NCBI RefSeq assembly: GCF_000225525.1
Contig: NZ_AGBF01000055.1
Coordinates: 1 to 37,984, forward strand
Reading direction: 5' to 3'
Length of the DNA stretch: 37,984 nt
Source of the DNA: Streptomyces zinciresistens K42
Lineage (GTDB): Bacteria > Actinomycetota > Actinomycetes > Streptomycetales > Streptomycetaceae
Shown: one piece after another, positions 1-7,737 of the stretch
Layout: the number at the start of each line of letters is the position of its first letter
Numbering within the stretch: position 1 is the stretch's first letter
The notes under the pieces: generated by a model
Database searches by the model: none
What the model was told of the DNA's origin: nothing
What the model saw: only the letters and a program-made list of their open reading frames with translations
Made by a program: the position numbers and the translations under genes

Positions 1-224
1 CCCGATCGGCGCAACGGGCGGCCCCGCCGGCCGGGCGGGGTGGCGCCGGCGGTGCTCCGGCCCGTCCGGCCCGGCGGGAAGGCGGGCGCCGTGCACGCCG
101 GACGGCCGCCCCAGGCGCAGTCGACGGCCATGGGGGCGGGCCGTTGTAGGGGGCGGCCGCGTCCGGGAGAGGGGCCGAGCCGCACGCGGCGTGGGAGAAG
201 GGTGCGGCCCGGCCGCTGGTGGGG
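1..224. other. Left-edge stretch with no supported gene
   Basis: Very GC-rich sequence downstream of the lipase gene. Open frames exist on both strands but show no recognisable protein family. A short hairpin at 204-216 (GCGGC/GCCGC) lies just beyond the lipase stop and is too weak to call a terminator with confidence. The true 3' context lies outside the window. Confidence 0.4.
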
Positions 225-1646
225 TCAGGGCTGACCGGGCAGGGAACGGCAGTTGGAGACGGCCGGGGTGCCGGCGAGGCGGTCGGTCAGCCAGGAGACG
301 GCGTCGCCCTGGTCGAGCAGGAGCGGGGCCAGATGGTTCAGCAGCAGCCCGTCGCCGAGGTCGGGCAGCCGAAGCGCCCTGTACGTGACGTCGGCGCCCT
401 TCGCGCACCAGTCGGCGGCGAGCCGGCGGGACTGGGCGTACGGCACGATGTCGTCGCGCACGCCGGTGACCACGCGTACGGGTCCTGCGGGCCGCAGGCG
501 CCCGATGCGCTGGGCGTCCAGGGTCCGGCGCAGCAGGGGCTCGCTCTGCACGACGTCGGTGAGGGACCGGCCGCCGACCGTCCAGGAGGTGCTTCTGCGG
601 AAGCCGTAGCCGAGGATGGCGTCGCCCACGCACATGGTCGACAGGTCGCCGAGGGCCTTGCGGCCCGCCGCGTTGAGGGTCCTGTCGGCCACGGCCCGCA
701 GTTCGGGATCGGTCTGGAGGAAGCCGTTGACCGACCAGCCCAGGGCTCCGGCGAGCGCGCTGCCGTCGATGCCCTCGACCACGGCGGCGAGGTCGGCGGG
801 CGGAGCCCCGGAGTAGGTGCCCGCGAGGGTGACGTCCGGGGCGTAGGAGGGCTGGAGTTCGGCGGCCGAGGCGCTGGCCCCGCCTCCCTGGCTGTAGCCG
901 TACAGGCCCACGGGCGAGTCCTGGGTGACGGAGGACCCCGGCAGCCGGCGGGCGGCGCGGACGGCGTCGAGGAGCGCGTGTCCGCCCTCGACCCGGTTGA
1001 CGTACGTGTGCACCCGGTCGGTCGTGCCGAGTCCGGCGTAGTCGGTGACGACGACCGCCACCCCCTCGGCGAGCAGGCGGTAGACGGCGATGTCCTCGTA
1101 ACCCACGGACACCGTACGGCCGTTGAAGGCGATCGGCCTCTCCAGGCCGAGCGAGGCGGCGCACTGGTCGCCCTGCCCCATGGTGCCCGGCGCCAGGGCC
1201 ACCAGCGGGCGCGGCCCCTTCCCCCGCCAGGCGGCGGACGGCTCGATGTAGGCGCCGGTGACCGCGACGGGCCTGTCGTCGGCGCCGGTGGACTTGTACA
1301 TCAGCCGGGTCGCGGTGCCGGGCAGCGGCCGGCCGTCGAGCCCGGTGAGGCTCACGGCCAGGGGCAGGGGTTCGGTGCGCACGAGGGCGCCGTCGGCCGT
1401 CGGGAGCGTCGCGGGCGGCCGGTAGAACGGCGGAATCGGCACACCCCGCGACACGGTCGGCTCCGGGGCCGCACCGGCGGCGCTCGCGGGTGGCGCCTGC
1501 GCTCCGAGGAACGCGGCGACGGCCAGTGCGCAGGCGGCGGTTCGGCCGCCCGGCGCGATGCGCGCGCGAAGCCGCCCGGCCCGCTCGTGGCTGTCGCCGG
1601 GCCCGTCAGGGGGCACGGCGTCACATGAGTCTGCGGTGGGGATCAT
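225..1646 (-). CDS. Secreted lipase/esterase (secretory lipase family)
   Basis: A 473-residue alpha/beta hydrolase resembling the secretory lipase (LIP) family, which hydrolyses acylglycerols or other esters outside the cell. The nucleophile elbow is GYSQGGG with Ser about 252. The acid is probably Asp398 or Asp399 (VRDDIVPY) and the histidine His438 (LLNHLAPLL), in the right order. An Ala-rich hydrophobic stretch at about 36-57 ending in ASA-AG looks like a Sec signal peptide after an unusually long, Arg-rich n-region. The ATG at 1646 is chosen because AAGGAG lies 8 nt upstream; a GTG at codon 11 is an alternative that would shorten the n-region. The frame stays open upstream to about 1922 but has no family-like content there. 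It is divergent from a TetR gene, which may regulate it. Confidence 0.85.
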   Translation of the reverse strand: MIPTADSCDAVPPDGPGDSHERAGRLRARIAPGGRTAACALAVAAFLGAQAPPASAAGAAPEPTVSRGVPIPPFYRPPATLPTADGALVRTEPLPLAVSLTGLDGRPLPGTATRLMYKSTGADDRPVAVTGAYIEPSAAWRGKGPRPLVALAPGTMGQGDQCAASLGLERPIAFNGRTVSVGYEDIAVYRLLAEGVAVVVTDYAGLGTTDRVHTYVNRVEGGHALLDAVRAARRLPGSSVTQDSPVGLYGYSQGGGASASAAELQPSYAPDVTLAGTYSGAPPADLAAVVEGIDGSALAGALGWSVNGFLQTDPELRAVADRTLNAAGRKALGDLSTMCVGDAILGYGFRRSTSWTVGGRSLTDVVQSEPLLRRTLDAQRIGRLRPAGPVRVVTGVRDDIVPYAQSRRLAADWCAKGADVTYRALRLPDLGDGLLLNHLAPLLLDQGDAVSWLTDRLAGTPAVSNCRSLPGQP

Positions 1647-1968
1647 GCGGCTCACTCCTTGCTGCGTCGGAGGGTACGCGCGCTGCCGGGCGCACCGGCG
1701 GGGGAGGGCGCGCGCGAGGTGGGGGAGGGAGGGGGCGGGAGGGAAAGAGGAGAGGGGTGGTACCGGGACACGGATCGCGCCGGGTGCCCGCCGCTTCCGG
1801 GACGTGCCGCCGCGCGACGGCGCATGCCGGGGGAGGGGCGCCCCCGAGGCGGACGGGTGCGGCTTGTGACCTGCGTCCGCCATGCTGACCACGCGACCCC
1901 GGAACGGGGAACCGGCCCACACGGCACCGGAGTTACCGGCGGGTCGGATACTGGAGAGTAGGGTTGTG
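1647..1968. other. Intergenic region with G-quadruplex-prone tract
   Basis: Divergent intergenic stretch between lipase and TetR. From 1718 to 1761 the plus strand is almost pure purine, and 1721-1743 contains five consecutive G runs of three or more separated by single bases, a canonical G-quadruplex pattern. It lies 75-100 bp upstream of the lipase start. No gene is supported here. Confidence 0.5.
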
Positions 1969-1983
1969 TGTCACTCAGTGACA
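1969..1983. promoter_or_regulatory. Probable TetR operator TGTCACT-C-AGTGACA
   Basis: A perfect 7-bp inverted repeat with a 1-nt centre lies 50 bp upstream of the TetR start, in the shared lipase/TetR intergenic region. Size and symmetry fit a TetR-family operator. Which of the two flanking genes it controls is inference; autoregulation is the simplest reading. Confidence 0.5.
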
Positions 1984-2033
1984 AGATGTCTGCGTGTGTC
2001 ATTTGTGTGTGCGCCACTATGCTGCGGTGATCA

Positions 2034-2702
2034 GTGGCGCGGCGACGTGGGGCGGCAGTGGGCGAGACGACCGGGATCCGGACCGCCGGGAGCGAGCCCG
2101 CCCCGGCCCTGCCGCTGGCTGAGCGGCGCAGAGCGGCCCTCCGGCTGGAGATCGCGCGTACCGCCGTACGGCTCTTCTCCGCCCAGGGCGTGACCGGCAC
2201 CACCGGCGAGCAGATCGCCCGAGCCGTCGGCGTCTCGTCCCGCACGCTGTGGCGCCACTTCCCCACCAAGGAGAGCTGCGTGCGGCCCCTGCTGACGGCC
2301 GGACTCGACGCCGCGACCGAACAACTCCGTGACTGGCCGGCGGAGTCGACGCTCCTCGACCACCTCACGGACCGCTGCCGGCGCGGCACCCTGCCCGCCG
2401 TCGACCCGGCGGTCCTGGATCTGATCCGCATGACCGCCGACGAACCTGCCCTGCGCGCCGTCTGGTTGCAGGCCCACGACGACGCGCTGCCGGTCATCGC
2501 CGGACTGATCGCCGTCCGGGCCGGTCTCCCGCCCGACCGGCTCCGGGTGAAGGTCCACGCGAACATGGTCAACGGAGCACTGCGCATCGCCGCGGAGGAC
2601 TTCGCGGCGCGGTGCGCGGAAGGCGCCGAGGCATCCCCGGACGCGCTCGCGGCCTGTCTGCACACCGCACTCCAGGCGGTCACCGACGGGCTTCCCTACT
2701 GA
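2034..2702 (+). CDS. TetR/AcrR family transcriptional regulator
   Basis: A 222-residue repressor-type regulator. The N-terminal TetR helix-turn-helix spans about residues 35-80: EIARTAVRLFSAQGV, then the helix GEQIARAVGVSSRTLWRHFPTKE, the standard TetR signature. The C-terminal half is helical and would bind an unknown ligand. The start is uncertain: GTG 2034 has no clear Shine-Dalgarno; an in-frame GTG at 2058 follows GGGGCGG and would remove eight residues without touching the domain. It is divergent from the lipase gene, with the palindrome 1969-1983 between them, and converges with the quinone reductase gene. Confidence 0.85.
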   Translation: MARRRGAAVGETTGIRTAGSEPAPALPLAERRRAALRLEIARTAVRLFSAQGVTGTTGEQIARAVGVSSRTLWRHFPTKESCVRPLLTAGLDAATEQLRDWPAESTLLDHLTDRCRRGTLPAVDPAVLDLIRMTADEPALRAVWLQAHDDALPVIAGLIAVRAGLPPDRLRVKVHANMVNGALRIAAEDFAARCAEGAEASPDALAACLHTALQAVTDGLPY

Positions 2703-2791
2703 GGAACCATGCCTGCCGGGAACGGCGTTGTCCCCCGCTGACGGTCCACGCGGGGCGTTGCCGCCCGCGCCCGGGATCCGGCCGCGCCCGT

Positions 2792-2823
2792 TCTCAGGCG
2801 GATCCGGTCTCAGGCGGGTCCGG
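2792..2823. repeat. 16-bp tandem duplication across a stop codon
   Basis: TCTCAGGCGGATCCGG (2792-2807) is followed directly by TCTCAGGCGGGTCCGG (2808-2823), 15 of 16 identical. The second copy contains the TGA of the minus-strand quinone reductase gene, so the gene end is duplicated just outside the frame. TCCGGCCGCGCCCG also occurs twice (2777-2790 and 2819-2832). Confidence 0.8.
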
Positions 2824-3652
2824 CCGCGCCCGGGGCCGGGGCGAGAACCGCCTTGACGGCGGCCTCCAGCGAGGTGGGCGGGCGGCCCAGGACATCGCGG
2901 AGATCGTCGGTGTGGCGCTCCAGTGCGCCCGACCGGACCTGGCCGTACAGCCAGCCCAGCGCGCCGCCCGGACCGTCCTGCTGCGGCAGGAGCGCCACGG
3001 GGGTGCCGCAGGCGCGCGAGAGCGCCCGCGCGAGGTCGGGGTAGGTCCACCGGGTGCCGGTGAAGTCGTACGCCCGGCCCATGTGCTGATTGTCCGTCAG
3101 GACTCGTACGGCTGCCTCCGCGAGGTCGGCGCGGGAGGCGGTGTTGATGCCCCGTCCGCCGGTCGGGTCGGCCAACTCCCCTGCGGCGACGGCGGCGTGC
3201 AGGGCCGGACCGAGGAACGCCTCGCTGTAGAAGGGGTGGCGCAGCAGCGTGTGCGGCAGCCCGCTGGAGGCGAGGGCCAGTTCGGTGGCGTGGTGGGCGG
3301 CCGTGAGCCCGTCGGCCCCGGTGTCGGCGCCCAGGAAGCTGGTGTAGACGACGGCACCGACACCCGCCGCACGGGCCGCGTCGACCGCGGCCCGGTGCTG
3401 GCCGATCCGGCGGGCCGTGTCGAGTTCCGGCGAGGAGATCAGCAGCAGCCGGTCGGCGCCGGCGAAGGCCGTGCGCAGCGTGTCCGGATCGTCGTAGTCG
3501 CCGCGGCGGACCCGGACCCCCCTTGCGGCCAGGTCCCCGAGACGGCCCGGGTCGCGCACCGCCGCGACGATCTCCTCACCTCCGGGCCGGGCCGACAGAC
3601 GCTCCAGCACGAGACGCCCGAAGGCGCCCGAGGCGGCGGACACGACGATCAC
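2810..3652 (-). CDS. qorB: NAD(P)H:quinone oxidoreductase, QorB/NmrA-like atypical SDR
   Basis: A 280-residue cytosolic Rossmann protein very like Escherichia coli QorB (YtfG), which reduces quinones with NADPH. Shared landmarks in order are: dinucleotide-binding SAASGAFGRLVLERL near residue 6, LLLISSPE near 85, QHRAAVDAARAAGV, VVYTSFLGADT, TLLRHPFYSE, and a C-terminal region ending in the GRPPTSLEAAVKAV motif. The GTG at 3652 is chosen because GGAG lies 5 nt upstream and the glycine-rich loop then falls at the expected distance from the N-terminus; an upstream extension to 3736 is low-complexity. It is a single gene converging with the TetR gene. Physiological quinone or other substrate is not evident. 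Confidence 0.85.
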   Translation of the reverse strand: MIVVSAASGAFGRLVLERLSARPGGEEIVAAVRDPGRLGDLAARGVRVRRGDYDDPDTLRTAFAGADRLLLISSPELDTARRIGQHRAAVDAARAAGVGAVVYTSFLGADTGADGLTAAHHATELALASSGLPHTLLRHPFYSEAFLGPALHAAVAAGELADPTGGRGINTASRADLAEAAVRVLTDNQHMGRAYDFTGTRWTYPDLARALSRACGTPVALLPQQDGPGGALGWLYGQVRSGALERHTDDLRDVLGRPPTSLEAAVKAVLAPAPGAAGPA

Positions 3653-4083
3653 ACTGACTCCCTCGCTGACGACGCGGGCCCCCGGCACCGGGCACGGGGG
3701 CGCGCGGCGCCGCCCCCGGGGCGACCCGCACACCATCGGCGACCGGCGAGCCGCGCGTCAAAGGCTTTTCCCGTCCGCCCCCGCGCGGGGCGCCGCGAAC
3801 CCGTCGCGCGCGACCGACTCGACGGGAGGCGAGGGGCGTCCCGGCCTCAACCCGGGTCAGCCTCTCGGGGCTGCGGACGGAAGAGAGGCCGCTGACGGGG
3901 GAGTTGTCGACACCGACGGCTCCTCGACGGGAGCAAGGGGTACTACTGACAGCCCCGCCCGTCGAGGCCGAACCGGGCCCCGTGGCAGGGGTGTTGCGGG
4001 GCCCGGCGCCGGTCCGCGGCCCGGGGCGGGTGCGGAGCGGCACGCCTTCGTGCCACGGAGGGAAGGCGGTTCACGACCGCCGC
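3653..4083. other. Intergenic stretch with hairpins, no gene seen
   Basis: Upstream of the quinone reductase and downstream of GH127. Inverted repeats include GCCTCTC/GAGAGGC (3860-3866 and 3883-3889), flanked by GTCA/TGAC, and GGCACG-CCTT-CGTGCC at 4039-4054. No coding frame with a recognisable product is present. Confidence 0.4.
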
Positions 4084-4113
4084 CCCCTGGGGGTGGCGTC
4101 CCACCCCCAGGGG
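4084..4113 (-). terminator. Strong terminator hairpin after GH127 gene
   Basis: A perfect 13-bp inverted repeat (CCCCTGGGGGTGG / CCACCCCCAGGGG) with a CGTC loop starts 17 bp beyond the GH127 stop. There is no U-tract, as is usual for Streptomyces terminators. Confidence 0.8.
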
Positions 4114-4130
4114 TCAGCTGCCGTCGTTTC

Positions 4131-6530
4131 TCACAGGAAGCGCCACAGGTGGTCGGCCGTGCCGTTGTCGTCGAACTGCACCACCTGCGCGCTGTCGGCG
4201 GTCGACATGCCGTCGACGCCCAGCACCTTGCCGCTGTTCTTGTTGAGGACGCGGTACCAGCCGTCGCCGTTGTCGACCAGCTTCCAGAGGTGATCGGCGG
4301 TCCCGTTGTCCTCGAACTGCACGACGAGCGCGCTGTTCTCCATGGACATGCGGTCGACGCCGAGGACCTTGCCGCTGTGCCCGTTGCGGATCAGGCACCA
4401 GCCCTCGCCCCTGTCGACGAGCTGCCACGCGTGGTCGCCGGTACCGGTGTTGGCGAACTGCACGACTCGCGCGCTGTTCTCGGTGGACATCCCGTCCACG
4501 GCGAGGACCTTGCCGCTGTTCTTGTTCGCCAGGCGCCGGAAGGGCGGCTCCGGTGTCCACTGCCTGCCGTCGGGGGCCGCCGTCGGGAACGAGGTGATCC
4601 GCAGCCGTGCCGCTCCCGCCGGGACGAGGGTGACGGTCTCCACGGCCGCCGAACTGCGGGCCGGGCTCTGCTGGAGCGGTGCGACGACCCGTTCGTCGTC
4701 CGCGATCCACTCCGGTACCCGCCGGGCCCGCGCCGCGATCCGCACCGGCGCCGCCTGGAGGGTGAAGGGCTGGTCCGGCACGGCCGTACCGGTGCGGGTG
4801 ACGGTGAGCGGTGTGTCCGGGACGAGGCCGTAGTTCCACGGCGTCGTCGCCTGGACCGCGTAGGCGGGGAACACGGCGTCGCCGCCGATGCGTTCGTAGC
4901 GCTCCCCGATCTCCAACGAGTAGGTGAGCGGGCCCCTTTCGACGCTGACGGCACCGGTCGCACGGGACCAGGTCCGCAGCCGGGCCTGCTGGGGGAAGCG
5001 GACGCGGACGGTGTCGCCGTCGCGCCAGGTGCGCTCCACGCGGGCCCAGGACGGGCCGTCCGAGGCGGTGACCGCGGTGCCGTTCACCCGGACCTCGGGT
5101 CCGCGGCACCAGCCGGGGACGCGCAGGTGCAGGGGGAAGCGCACGGGGCGGGGTGCGGACAGGGTGAGGGTGACCGTGTCCCCGAAGGGGTAGTCGGTGG
5201 TCTCCGTGAGGGTCACGGTCGTACCGCCGGCGACCTGGGTGCGGACCGAGTTGGGCGCGTAGAGCGCCGCGGCGAGACCGCCGTCGGGGGTGGCGAGCCA
5301 GAGTTCCTCGGTGAAGTACGGCCAGCCCATACCGTAGTTGTGCGGGCAGCAGCGGTACTGGTCGACGCCGGCCTGGAACGCCTGCATGGCGAAGCCGTTC
5401 TGGAACTGGCCCTGGGTCTTGGGCCGGTTGTCGAGGTCGACGCTGTTGGCGCTGGTGACGTAGTGGACGGACGTGCCCTGCGGGTCGAGGGCGGCGGGGA
5501 GCATGTTGAACGCCAGGTCCTCGCAGCGGTCCGCCCACACCGGGTCACCGGTGATGCGCGTCAGCAACTCGTGGCTGGCCATGAACTCCACGATGCCGCA
5601 GGTCTCGAAGCCCTGACGGGGATCGGTGAACCCCGGCCGGAAGTTCTCGTCGCCCGCGATCCCGCCGCCGGGGAACCTGCCGTACTCGGCCATGACGGCG
5701 TCGTAGGCCCGGTAGGTCGCGCGCGTGAGGTCGGCGGACTCCGCGATCTGCGCGTACTGCGCCGGTTCACGGAAACCCTGGGCGATGTTGACGTTGTGCC
5801 GGCTCGGCGCGGCACCGGTCCAGTCGGCGCCGTACGTGTGCATCTTGGCCGCGAGGTCGAGCAGGAACGCCTCACCGGTACGGCGGTACAGCCACACCGC
5901 GATGTCGAGTCCGTCGCCCCAGCGGTACGACACCCAGCTGGAGTTGAACGCGCCCGGCCCCTGGGCGTTCATGAACCGCAGGAACCGGACGAGGAACGGC
6001 ACGACGCGCTGGTCGCCGGAGTACTCCTCGTGGCTGCGCAGTGCCTGCAGCAGCGGCAGGAACGGCCAGAAGTCGGGGCCGCCGTTCAGGGAGGTGCGCA
6101 GGGCGCGCGGCCCGAAGAACCCGTCGCTCTGCTGCGTGGCGAGGATGGCGTCGACCCACTCGCGGTACCGGGCGAGGGCACGGGCGTCACGTGTGGCGAC
6201 GGCAAGCGGGATGTAGCCCCGCAGCCAGTAGGGGACCTCCTCCCAGGCGCTGCGCTCGGGACGCACCCAGCCGGTCGCGGAGAAGTCGAGGAAGTGGGAG
6301 CCCGCCTCGAACCGCCCGTGCAGACCGCCGAGTTGGAGCTTCAGCTGTCCGGCGAGCCATCCGCGTGCGGTGATGCTCCCCGGCTTCAGCCGCCGGAACC
6401 TGTCGGGCACGCGCGTCTCGGCTGCCCGGGAGGGCGCCGCGACCGCGGCCGGGGCGAGCGGTGCGCCGAGTGCCGCGGCACCGAGGGTGAGGGAGCCGGC
6501 GCCGAGCAGCGTCCGTCTGCTGAGGGACAT
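4131..6530 (-). CDS. Secreted GH127 beta-L-arabinofuranosidase with C-terminal lectin repeats
   Basis: A 799-residue protein of the DUF1680/GH127 type, known to release beta-L-arabinofuranose from plant glycans. A Tat signal is present (MSLSRRTLLGAGSLTLG then an Ala-rich h-region). The zinc/cysteine active site is intact: FETC gives Glu309 and Cys311, and YRCCPHN gives Cys394 and Cys395, matching the Glu-Cys-Cys-Cys ligands of HypBA1; Glu295 (GDENF) is the likely acid/base. From about residue 665 three tandem copies of roughly 43 residues, each with NSGKVLxVDxMS and DHxW, resemble a ricin B-type beta-trefoil sugar-binding module. ATG 6530 is chosen because the twin-arginine signal follows immediately and AGG lies 8 nt upstream. 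It is a single gene with its own terminator. Confidence 0.88.
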   Translation of the reverse strand: MSLSRRTLLGAGSLTLGAAALGAPLAPAAVAAPSRAAETRVPDRFRRLKPGSITARGWLAGQLKLQLGGLHGRFEAGSHFLDFSATGWVRPERSAWEEVPYWLRGYIPLAVATRDARALARYREWVDAILATQQSDGFFGPRALRTSLNGGPDFWPFLPLLQALRSHEEYSGDQRVVPFLVRFLRFMNAQGPGAFNSSWVSYRWGDGLDIAVWLYRRTGEAFLLDLAAKMHTYGADWTGAAPSRHNVNIAQGFREPAQYAQIAESADLTRATYRAYDAVMAEYGRFPGGGIAGDENFRPGFTDPRQGFETCGIVEFMASHELLTRITGDPVWADRCEDLAFNMLPAALDPQGTSVHYVTSANSVDLDNRPKTQGQFQNGFAMQAFQAGVDQYRCCPHNYGMGWPYFTEELWLATPDGGLAAALYAPNSVRTQVAGGTTVTLTETTDYPFGDTVTLTLSAPRPVRFPLHLRVPGWCRGPEVRVNGTAVTASDGPSWARVERTWRDGDTVRVRFPQQARLRTWSRATGAVSVERGPLTYSLEIGERYERIGGDAVFPAYAVQATTPWNYGLVPDTPLTVTRTGTAVPDQPFTLQAAPVRIAARARRVPEWIADDERVVAPLQQSPARSSAAVETVTLVPAGAARLRITSFPTAAPDGRQWTPEPPFRRLANKNSGKVLAVDGMSTENSARVVQFANTGTGDHAWQLVDRGEGWCLIRNGHSGKVLGVDRMSMENSALVVQFEDNGTADHLWKLVDNGDGWYRVLNKNSGKVLGVDGMSTADSAQVVQFDDNGTADHLWRFL

Positions 6531-6689
6531 GGGCAAGACCTGCCTTCCGGAGGGGGAGCCGGTGGGGGACACCGCTGCCGTCGCAGGGGACGTGACGCCC
6601 CCGCCGGGCCGTGGAGAGCGGTCGCCGCAGGGCCGGCCGGCCCTGCGGCGACCCCCCGGGGGGAGGGGGTCCGGCGGGGATCACGATTC

Positions 6690-6703
6690 TCTACAACGTT
6701 AGA
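6690..6703 (-). promoter_or_regulatory. Possible LacI-type operator upstream of GH127
   Basis: TCTACAACGTTAGA is an imperfect palindrome around a central ACGT, 160 bp upstream of the GH127 start, in a noticeably AT-richer island (6684-6707). Central-CG palindromes of this kind are typical LacI-family sites. No regulator gene is adjacent, so assignment is tentative. Confidence 0.35.
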
Positions 6704-7110
6704 AATTGCGGCCGTTGGCATCAGAGCACGCGCGCACCGACCTGTCCAGGGGGAGTGCGCGAGGAGTACGCGGGCAGTACGGGGCGGCGTACCGGGGGAG
6801 TTCGCGGCGGGGCGCGGGAAGTGCGGGGCGGGGACGGTGGCAGCCCGCGCGGGACGACCCGCGGGGCGGCCTCCCGGGAGGCCGCCCCGCGGTACCAGGT
6901 CCTCCTGCGGCCATTCCTCGGGCGTCCCGCAAGGACCGCCGCCGTGCTGCGGAGTTCGCGGGGCGGCGGCCGGCGGCCCTGGGCCGGGAGCGATGCCGTC
7001 CCGGGTACGACGGCCGGGACGGGCCGCCTCACCGGGACGACCCGCGGGCGCGGTCGAGGCCATCGGGAGGCCGCCCGACCGGGCCTTGAGCGGCTCGGGT
7101 TGACGGTTCG
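6704..7110. other. Structured intergenic stretch, no gene seen
   Basis: This region holds several strong inverted repeats (6859-6892, and CCGTCCCGG/CCGGGACGG at 6996-7004 and 7014-7022). It also has a partial duplication: GGGACGACCCGCGGG occurs at 6851-6865 and 7034-7048, each followed by CGGGAGGCCGCCC. Frames are open only because of GC bias. Confidence 0.45.
6859..6892. terminator. 34-bp perfect palindrome, possible terminator
   Basis: Two perfect 17-bp arms meet at a central CCCGGG (CCGCGGGGCGGCCTCCC then its reverse complement) with no loop. As RNA it would form an extremely stable hairpin. It lies about 220 bp beyond the stop of the possible remnant at 7111 on the minus strand, so it may end that transcript; a protein-binding or DNA cruciform role is equally open. 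Confidence 0.5.
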
Positions 7111-7320
7111 TCAGGCCGGCGGGTCGAGGACTCCCGCGGTGCGCGGGCCGGCCGGAGCGGCGGTGGCGGGGGCGAACACCGGGGCGCCCTGCCGGTAGAA
7201 GACGCCGATGTCCGCCTCCTCGCCTTCCGCCGCCAGGACGCGCGCCTCCAGCCGGCCTTCGCCCACGGCCCGTACCACTGCCTCGCTGCCCGCCCCGCGC
7301 GCGTGGAGACCCGGATGGAT
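7111..7320 (-). pseudogene. Possible 3' remnant of an unrecognised gene
   Basis: The last about 70 codons of this frame look coding: GC at the third position is high, and the sequence is non-repetitive and mixed in composition (GEGRLEARVLAAEGEEADIG, then VFYRQGAPVF) before a TGA. Upstream, the coding-like signal jumps to another frame (RRQQAFEQAARDD around 7320-7360) and then dissolves into Arg/Gly/Pro-rich sequence and the octamer repeat. I do not recognise the family. It is either a frameshifted, decayed gene or chance; if translated, a GTG near 7275 could serve as a start. Confidence 0.3.
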
Positions 7321-7444
7321 CGTCCCGGGCCGCCTGCTCGAACGCCTGCTGGCGCCGCGCCCGCACCCCGACCGTCCCACCGCCCCGTGCAGCCGGTCTT
7401 CCGCGAACCGTCCACCCTGCGCGTGCGCGGGGACCCCGCCGCCT

Positions 7445-7519
7445 GAACCCGGGAACCCGGGAACCCGGGAACCCGGGAACCCGGGAACCCGGGAACCCGG
7501 GAACCCGGGAACCCGGGAA
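7445..7519. repeat. Octanucleotide tandem repeat (GAACCCGG)9
   Basis: Nine exact copies of GAACCCGG run from 7445 to 7516, followed by a partial GAA. Each junction contains CCCGGG, so the array is also a run of overlapping palindromes. The unit is not a multiple of three, so a gain or loss of one copy shifts the reading frame of anything crossing it. All copies are identical, suggesting recent expansion or active slippage. Confidence 0.95.
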
Positions 7520-7723
7520 TGCGCCCGCCCCGCCCCGCTCGCGAGGCGCAGGCGGCGGCGTGCACGCGGCGCCGGCAGGGGGAACGCCCGCCCCGCCTCG
7601 CCGCCCGTGCGGGATCTCCGGTCTGCGGCCCGAGCGGGTCCACTGCACGACCGGACGCTCCGCCGGAGTTCCGGGAAGGGATCCCTCGCGTGCGGGAGTG
7701 CGCCGCCCGGGATCACGGAAGGT

Positions 7724-7729
7724 TACGAT
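7724..7729 (+). promoter_or_regulatory. Possible -10 box for a leaderless transcript
   Basis: TACGAT ends eight bases before the ATG at 7738. Transcription would start at or within a base or two of the start codon. The nearest purine-rich sequence (GGAAGG) is about 14 nt from ATG, too far for a good ribosome-binding site. Confidence 0.35.
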
Positions 7730-7737
7730 CTGTCGCC

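Larger units (their letters stand above)
7321..7737. other. Gene-poor stretch around the octamer repeat
   Basis: No convincing gene is present. It holds the 9-copy octamer array and the presumed promoter of the DUF1275 gene at its right end. Confidence 0.4.

Noticed and set aside
4050..7103. A 1017-codon plus-strand open frame opposite GH127
   Set aside because: It is composed of Gly/Arg/Val/Ala-rich sequence without a family and lies antisense to a clear GH127 gene; long antisense frames are expected at this GC content.
7445..7519. CRISPR array
   Set aside because: Units are eight bases, contiguous and without spacers; this is a simple tandem repeat.
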